This document shows, piece after piece, positions 5,968-10,211 of a stretch of 10,211 nt of DNA. The position numbers and the translations under genes are program-made. The notes under the pieces are model-generated. The model had not been told where the DNA came from. It made no database searches and saw only the letters and a program-made list of their open reading frames with translations. The stretch is from an uncultured Oscillospiraceae bacterium (GTDB taxonomy: Bacteria > Bacillota > Clostridia > Oscillospirales > Oscillospiraceae), in NCBI GenBank assembly GCA_900752445.1, contig CAADVN010000264.1, positions 1 through 10,211 on the forward strand, given 5' to 3'. Numbering within the stretch: the first letter of the stretch is position 1; each line of letters starts with the position of its first letter.

Positions 5968-7125
5968 TTAAATCTGGGCTGAACCACGATAATCAGGAAA
6001 ATCTAGCAGGAGCTCATACGCCTGGCGGTAGAGCCGACGCGCCCGCAGCCACTCGAGCACGCGAGGAAGGTGGAAGCCGGCGTAGCCTATGGGCAGCTCG
6101 CGCCGCATGGTCTCGAAGAGCTCCATGAGCTCCGCGCCGTATTCCGGGCGCTCGAGGTAGTCCGGGTGCTCGAGGCGGTAGCGGACGAGGCCGCAGATGC
6201 GCGGCGCGAGATTGCGCACGGGCTCGGGCGAGGGGACGGCGGGGTCCTCCGCGCGCTCGAGGGCCGCAAGGGCCTCTTCGCGCTTTCCCAGCAGCTCGCA
6301 GGCCACGGCCAGCTTGTGCAGCTCCATGGCGCTCTCCACGCCGAGCCTTGTGAGCGCGTCGTAGGCCTCCTGCGCCCGGCCCAGCTCCAGCGCCGTGGCC
6401 GCGCGGTTGTACTCGATGCTGCGCGCCGTATCTTCGTCGCCCAGCGCCCGCGCCATGCGCTCTGCGGCCTCGTAGTGCCGGAGCATGGCCTCGTACTGCA
6501 TGCCGTTGCTGTAGCAGTTGCCGATGGTAAGGCGCGCGTTCATTAGGATGCGCAGCCTGCCCTCGTCCGCAGCGAGGCGGCAGGCGCGCTCAAGCAGCTC
6601 GAGGGCCAGTGTGTTGCTGCCGGCGCAGTAGGCCTCGTAGCCATAGAGATAGAAGGCGCAGGCCGAGCCGTCAATGCGGCAGAGCGCCTCATAATCGCCC
6701 GAGAGCCACAGGAGCAGCGAGCGCTGCCTGGGCTCTAGCGCGGGCTCCATGGCCTCGGCCCAGTCCGGCGCGCCCTGCTCTTCAGAGAAGAGCTGCCCCA
6801 GCAGCGCCGCGTCCACGCAGTGCGGCCCGTTTTCAAGCCCCGCAGCCGCGAGTTCGGAGCGCAGGGCGTCCCAGAGCCCGTAATTGAGCGAGAAGGCCGC
6901 CTCATAGCAGCGCTCTATGAGCCCCGCCTGGCCCGGGCGCTCGTCCGTGTCCATGCCCAGCCGGGCAAAGAGCGCCGCGATGAGTTCGGGGTCCGCGCCC
7001 TCGCGCCCGGACTCGATCTTGGAGAGCCAGGACACGGAGCAGATGCCGCGGCAGAGCCCCTCCTGGCTCCAGTTTTTCTCCAGCCTCGCGCGCCTGATGA
7101 GCGCGCCTGCGAGTTCGGGCCTCAA
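5968..7125 (-). CDS. XRE-type HTH transcriptional regulator with TPR-like repeats
   Basis: A 385-residue cytoplasmic DNA-binding protein. Residues about 7-57 form an XRE/HTH_3 domain (LIRRARLEKNWSQEGLC, then GICSVSWLSKIESGREG as turn and recognition helix). The remainder is alpha-helical, with repeat-like segments resembling tetratricopeptide repeats (for example ALELLERACRLAADEGRLRILMNARL, EAMLRHYEAAERMARALGD, REEALAALERAED). This architecture resembles the RRNPP regulators (PlcR, Rgg, PrgX) that bind short peptides, but also many orphan XRE-TPR proteins; which one applies is not decidable here. The start is TTG 7125, overlapping the TGA of the upstream hydrolase (TTGA), with AGAGGG (7133-7138) seven bases before it. 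The open frame extends further upstream, but that part is only the other frame of the hydrolase gene. Last gene of the operon. Confidence 0.85.
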   Translation of the reverse strand: MRPELAGALIRRARLEKNWSQEGLCRGICSVSWLSKIESGREGADPELIAALFARLGMDTDERPGQAGLIERCYEAAFSLNYGLWDALRSELAAAGLENGPHCVDAALLGQLFSEEQGAPDWAEAMEPALEPRQRSLLLWLSGDYEALCRIDGSACAFYLYGYEAYCAGSNTLALELLERACRLAADEGRLRILMNARLTIGNCYSNGMQYEAMLRHYEAAERMARALGDEDTARSIEYNRAATALELGRAQEAYDALTRLGVESAMELHKLAVACELLGKREEALAALERAEDPAVPSPEPVRNLAPRICGLVRYRLEHPDYLERPEYGAELMELFETMRRELPIGYAGFHLPRVLEWLRARRLYRQAYELLLDFPDYRGSAQI

Positions 7126-8249
7126 TCTGCGGCCCTCTTCCTGCGTCTGAGCCGGCCCAGGGGCAGCGCGCGCCTGGCCGAGGCGGCGTACTCCTTGAAC
7201 AGCAGCTCCATCGAGTCCATGAAGAGCTCCCGCTGGTCCTCGTCGCTGAACAGGTCGCGCGCAGCGGTCAGGGCCTTCCTGACCTTTTGCTCCGTGAGGT
7301 CGGTGAGCGTCCTGGCGCCCGTGGCCTCGAGCGCGCCGAAGACGGCGTCGGTCAGCTCCTGCCTCTGCTGCAGGTCGAGCCCGTCGGCCCAGCCGTGGAT
7401 GGCGTCGTTGAAGACCCGGCTCCTGAAGGCGAAATCCTCGCAGCGCACGAAGCCCGTGCGCATGACCTCCCATGTGTAGCCGTTGTGAGCCGAGATGCCC
7501 GTCTCCGTGCTCTCCACTATCTCAAAATCCGCGTCGTGGCTGAGCAGCACGCCGACGAGCGAGTACTGCGGCACGAGGGTGTGTATCTTCCCGGCGATGC
7601 GCCGGTACTCGGGCAGGTCGCGCACGGGCTCGCGGAAGCCGGGCCCGTCGTTGTTGTAGATATCGAGGATGCGCTCCTGCAGCTCCTCGGGGTTGTGCAT
7701 GGCCGCGTAGACCGCGAGGTTGCCGCCCTTGGAGTGACCGCCGACGCGCATATTGCCGTCAAAGCGCCAGGCCGCGCGCATGAGATAGCTCGCCGCGTCC
7801 GTCTGCGCCGGCACGGCGTCGAGGCTGCCCATGTTGAAGTCCTCCTTCCAGGCGACGATATTGTCGTCCGTGCCCCGGAAGGCTATATACCGCGTCCCGT
7901 CCGGCAGGACGACGGTCATGGCGGAAAACTGCTTTTCGGCCTTCTGGTCCACGTGGTAGACGAAGTCGCGCAGGCGCAGGCCCTGGAACCTCGGGGCCTC
8001 GAGCATCTTCTTGAGCATGGTGACCGCGCCCGGCGCGAGCAGCACGCCGCGGCGCACATCCTCCTCGCCGAACTTGTCAAAGTAGCCCTGCGCGGCCTCC
8101 TGTATGCTCCTCTCGCCCTCGGAGGGCACTATGCCCGTGAAGTCCAGGGATACGAGCTTGCAGATGAGGAGGTTGTCCACCTCGTTGAAAGGTGAGACGG
8201 AAAAGGGGATATCGCCCCTCCAGTCGATGTAATCTATGGCGTTCGGCAT
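7122..8249 (-). CDS. Mbeg1-like alpha/beta hydrolase (DUF2974)
   Basis: A 375-residue protein of the Mbeg1-like family, a lipase/esterase-like alpha/beta hydrolase group widespread in gut Firmicutes. It starts with the family's typical DYIDWRGDIPFSVSPFNEVDNLL (about 6-28), followed by YIAFRGTDD (121-129) and WKEDFNM (134-140). The nucleophile elbow GGHSKGG places the catalytic Ser at 173. IYNNDGPGF contains D201, a likely acid, and GISAHNGYTWEV carries a candidate catalytic His. No signal peptide is seen, and the tail is basic (RRALPLGRLRRRKRAAD). The natural substrate is unknown; esterase activity is inferred from the family. The ATG lies one base after the metallohydrolase stop (TGA-G-ATG) with only a weak GAGAAG-like SD, so translation is probably coupled. 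Confidence 0.88.
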   Translation of the reverse strand: MPNAIDYIDWRGDIPFSVSPFNEVDNLLICKLVSLDFTGIVPSEGERSIQEAAQGYFDKFGEEDVRRGVLLAPGAVTMLKKMLEAPRFQGLRLRDFVYHVDQKAEKQFSAMTVVLPDGTRYIAFRGTDDNIVAWKEDFNMGSLDAVPAQTDAASYLMRAAWRFDGNMRVGGHSKGGNLAVYAAMHNPEELQERILDIYNNDGPGFREPVRDLPEYRRIAGKIHTLVPQYSLVGVLLSHDADFEIVESTETGISAHNGYTWEVMRTGFVRCEDFAFRSRVFNDAIHGWADGLDLQQRQELTDAVFGALEATGARTLTDLTEQKVRKALTAARDLFSDEDQRELFMDSMELLFKEYAASARRALPLGRLRRRKRAAD

Positions 8250-8250
8250 C

Positions 8251-8865
8251 TCAAAGCTTCTCTATCGCGTGGCGCATATAGGGGTTGTGCGCCCGCTCTA
8301 CGCTGAGGGTGCTGCACTCGGCGTGGCCTGGGTAGACCTCGAAGTCGCCCTCGAGCTGGGCGAGCCGCCTGAGCGAGCGCAGCTGCGTCGTCATGTCCCC
8401 GCCGGGGAAATCCGTCCTGCCGCAGGAGCCGCGAAAGAGCGTGTCGCCGGTGAAGAGCGCGTCGCCGCAGCGGAGCGTCACCCCTCCCGTCGTGTGCCCC
8501 GGCGTGGCGATCACCTCGAAGCGCAGGCTGCCGGCCTCGACCACGTCGCCGTCGTCGTAGTAGACCGTGCCCTCGGGCGGCTTGAAGGCGCCCGAGCCGC
8601 GCGTCCTTATGGTCTCCAGCTCGCGCTCGCACATGTAAAACTTCGCGCCCGTGGCCTCGAGCACGGCCTCCACCGCACCAACATGGTCAAAGTGCGCGTG
8701 CGTGAGCATGACGGCGCGGCAGTGAAGCCTGTTATCCTCGAGGTAGTCCAGTATGGTGTTCGACTCGTCGCCGGGGTCTATGACGGCGCAGTCGAGCGTG
8801 GCCTCGTCGGTGACCACGTAGCAGTTAGTCTCGATGGGCCCGACGACCAGGGTCTTTATGAGCAT
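8251..8865 (-). CDS. Glyoxalase II-like metallo-beta-lactamase fold hydrolase
   Basis: A 204-residue cytoplasmic binuclear metal hydrolase. The family signature is complete: THAHFDH (H56, H58, D60, H61), H124 in TPGHTTGG, D141 in FTGDTLF and H181 in YPGHAE. The start MLIKTLVVGPIETNCYVV is typical of the short YcbL/glyoxalase-II-like branch. Such proteins commonly follow rel and dtd in Clostridia and hydrolyse thioesters such as S-lactoylglutathione or related substrates; the actual substrate is unproven. The start ATG 8865 was chosen because GGAGG (8876-8880) is 10 bases upstream. A TTG at 8871, overlapping the dtd stop as TTGA, would be only four bases from the SD and would add two residues. 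Confidence 0.9.
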   Translation of the reverse strand: MLIKTLVVGPIETNCYVVTDEATLDCAVIDPGDESNTILDYLEDNRLHCRAVMLTHAHFDHVGAVEAVLEATGAKFYMCERELETIRTRGSGAFKPPEGTVYYDDGDVVEAGSLRFEVIATPGHTTGGVTLRCGDALFTGDTLFRGSCGRTDFPGGDMTTQLRSLRRLAQLEGDFEVYPGHAECSTLSVERAHNPYMRHAIEKL

Positions 8866-8867
8866 AG

Positions 8868-9311
8868 TCAAAGTTCCTCCGTGTCCAGAATGATGGTGAC
8901 AGGCCCGTCGTTCACGGACGCGACCTGCATCTCCGCGCCGAACTCGCCCGTCTCGACCTCAAAGCCGCGCGCGCGGCACTCGGCGATGACGAGCTCGTAG
9001 AGCGGCACGGCGGTCTCGGGCCTTGCGGCCTTCGTAAAGCCAGGGCGGCGGCTCTTCGCGTCCGCATAGAGCGTGAACTGGCTTATTATGAGCAGCTGCG
9101 CCCCAGCGTCCTTCGGGTTCACGTTCATCTTGCCGGCCTCGTCCTCGAAGACGCGCAGGCCGCAGACCTTGTCGGCGATCTTCTTCGCCTCGGCCTCGGT
9201 GTCCGCGACGTTCACGCCCAGCAGCACGAGAAAGCCCTTGCCTATGCTGCCCCTGACCTCGCCGCCTATCTCGACGGAGGCGGACCTCACCCTAGTTACG
9301 ACTGCCCTCAT
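8868..9311 (-). CDS. dtd: D-aminoacyl-tRNA deacylase
   Basis: A 147-residue protein of the normal Dtd length. Dtd hydrolyses D-aminoacyl-tRNAs (for example D-Tyr-tRNA) and clears mischarged Gly-tRNAAla, preventing D-residue incorporation. It starts with MRAVVTRVRSASVEI and keeps both active-site motifs: SQFTLYAD (77-84) and NDGPVT (134-139) with the cross-subunit Gly-cisPro dipeptide G136-P137. AGGAGGG (9319-9325) lies seven bases before the ATG. The ATG overlaps the rel stop codon by four bases (ATGA), so translation is coupled to rel, the usual arrangement in Firmicutes. Confidence 0.97.
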   Translation of the reverse strand: MRAVVTRVRSASVEIGGEVRGSIGKGFLVLLGVNVADTEAEAKKIADKVCGLRVFEDEAGKMNVNPKDAGAQLLIISQFTLYADAKSRRPGFTKAARPETAVPLYELVIAECRARGFEVETGEFGAEMQVASVNDGPVTIILDTEEL

Positions 9312-10211
9312 GAGCTTGCCCTCCTGACTTCTATGACGCCGCGTATGGCGGCGATCTTGTTTATTATGACCTTCAGCTCGTCGAGCGTCTTGACCTCCAC
9401 CGTCACCGCCGCCGTGGACTGGTCGTTGCCCACGTCCCGGGCCGAGAGGCTGCGCACCTTGGCGTTTAAGGCGTTGAGCACCGTGGCGATGTCCATGATC
9501 AGGCCGGAGCGCTCCTTGGCGAGGATGCGGAGCGTCGTGATATACAGGTCGGTGGTGCTGTCGGCCCAGCTGACCTCGATCCAGCGCCCGTCCGCGCCGG
9601 TGGAGAGCCGCTGCTTGAGGTAGTTCTGGCAGTCCGTGCGGTGGATGGAGACGCCGTTGCCCCGCGTGATGAAGCCCACGATGTCGTCGCCCGGCACGGG
9701 CGTGCAGCACTTCGAGAACTTGATGAGGCAGTTGTCGATGCCCTCGACGAGGATGCCATGCACGGCCTTCTGAGGCCGCGCGACGCGCTTTTCGGCCTGC
9801 TCGTTTATCTTGTCGAGCACTGTCTTCTTCTCGGGCTTCTTGATATGCGCAAGCTCGTCCTTGACCCTGTTGACGCTCCGCACGGCGGTCTGGCCGCCGT
9901 AGCCTATGGCGGCGTAGAGCTCGTCCATCGAGGGCACGGAGAGCTTTTTGAGGATGTGCGGCAGCACGTCCTCGTCCATGACGTCGGCCATGCTGAGCCC
10001 GTTGCGCCTCAGCTCGGCCTCGAACATGTCGCGCCCGCGCTGGACGTTCTCCTCGCGCTTCTCCTTCTTGAACCACTGCTTTATCTTCGTCCTGGCGCTC
10101 GAGCTCTTGGCGAGCTGCAGCCAGTCGCGGCTCCGGCCCCGCGCGCTCTTCGAGGGGGGCACCTCCCCGATGTCGCCGCTTTGCCGCACCGGGGCGGAGG
10201 GGGCGATGCGC
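9308..10211 (-). CDS. rel: Bifunctional (p)ppGpp synthetase/hydrolase Rel, C-terminal regulatory half only
   Basis: About 300 C-terminal residues of the RelA/SpoT homologue that controls the stringent response. In order: the end of the TGS domain (SGDI-EV--SK); the RSRDWLQLAKSSSARTKIKQWFKKE block; the helical domain; the zinc-finger/RIS domain SKCCTPVPGDDIVGF...GVSIHRTDCQN with the C-C-H-C residues intact; and a C-terminal ACT domain (LRILAKERSGLIMDIATVL...VIEVRR). The catalytic HD hydrolase and synthetase domains lie beyond the window, so the true start is not visible; a GTG at 10189 is an internal codon. The outermost ~20 codons deviate from the family (GEVPPSK where VEVLTSK is usual, GRSRDW for GPSRDW), as at the other end of the window. 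In the complete protein the half seen here senses the ribosome and regulates the catalytic half. Confidence 0.95.
   Translation of the reverse strand, partial: RIAPSAPVRQSGDIGEVPPSKSARGRSRDWLQLAKSSSARTKIKQWFKKEKREENVQRGRDMFEAELRRNGLSMADVMDEDVLPHILKKLSVPSMDELYAAIGYGGQTAVRSVNRVKDELAHIKKPEKKTVLDKINEQAEKRVARPQKAVHGILVEGIDNCLIKFSKCCTPVPGDDIVGFITRGNGVSIHRTDCQNYLKQRLSTGADGRWIEVSWADSTTDLYITTLRILAKERSGLIMDIATVLNALNAKVRSLSARDVGNDQSTAAVTVEVKTLDELKVIINKIAAIRGVIEVRRASS

Noticed and set aside
7126..7473. N-terminal extension of the HTH regulator's open frame
   Set aside because: It is the out-of-frame reading of the Mbeg1-like hydrolase; the HTH domain begins right after TTG 7125, which has its own SD.
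7287..8195. A 302-codon plus-strand frame over the Mbeg1-like gene
   Set aside because: Antisense shadow with no SD or domain; the minus-strand gene has clear family motifs throughout.

Overview
The window looks like a stretch of a GC-rich, endospore-forming member of the Clostridia (Firmicutes). The evidence is a recognisable spoIIR gene, strong Shine-Dalgarno (SD) sequences, a Mn2+-type riboswitch with an intrinsic terminator, and a rel-dtd-metallohydrolase gene order typical of Firmicutes. The genus cannot be fixed from the sequence; a gut-type Oscillospirales or Christensenellales relative is a guess from GC content and codon use. Both ends cut into genes, and the coding sequence within about 70 bases of each end departs from conserved family motifs, so the window may be a whole assembly contig with poor termini.

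Layout: (1) 1-430, minus: 5' part of spoIIR. (2) 431-671: a divergent control region with a candidate sigma-F promoter firing left into spoIIR and a near-perfect sigma-A promoter firing right. The right-hand transcript begins almost directly with a yybP-ykoY (Mn2+) riboswitch whose P1 helix competes with a 12-bp intrinsic terminator. (3) 672-3302, plus: P2-type Ca2+/Mn2+ P-type ATPase under that riboswitch. (4) 3308-3339: shared terminator hairpin between convergent genes. (5) 3348-4598, minus: M16 zinc peptidase of the YmxG/MlpA type with its own candidate promoter. (6) 4671-5879, minus: major facilitator superfamily (MFS) transporter whose SD lies in the arm of a strong hairpin. (7) 5968-10211, minus: a tightly packed operon, read right to left: rel (3' half), dtd, glyoxalase-II-like metallohydrolase, Mbeg1-like alpha/beta hydrolase, and an XRE-type HTH regulator with TPR-like repeats. 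Neighbouring genes overlap by 4 nt or lie 1-2 nt apart, and an intrinsic terminator follows.

How the parts work together: the ATPase most likely exports Mn2+ (possibly also Ca2+) when cytosolic Mn2+ is high, as sensed by its leader RNA. SpoIIR is the forespore-secreted signal that triggers pro-sigma-E processing in the mother cell. The rel operon pairs (p)ppGpp metabolism with a D-aminoacyl-tRNA quality-control enzyme and carries accessory hydrolases plus a regulator at its tail. No mobile element, CRISPR array, rRNA or tRNA was seen, and there is no gene-free stretch longer than about 240 bases. I found no clearly novel multi-gene system. The most rewarding spots are the riboswitch/terminator switch, the MFS leader hairpin, and the Mbeg1-hydrolase/TPR-regulator pair.
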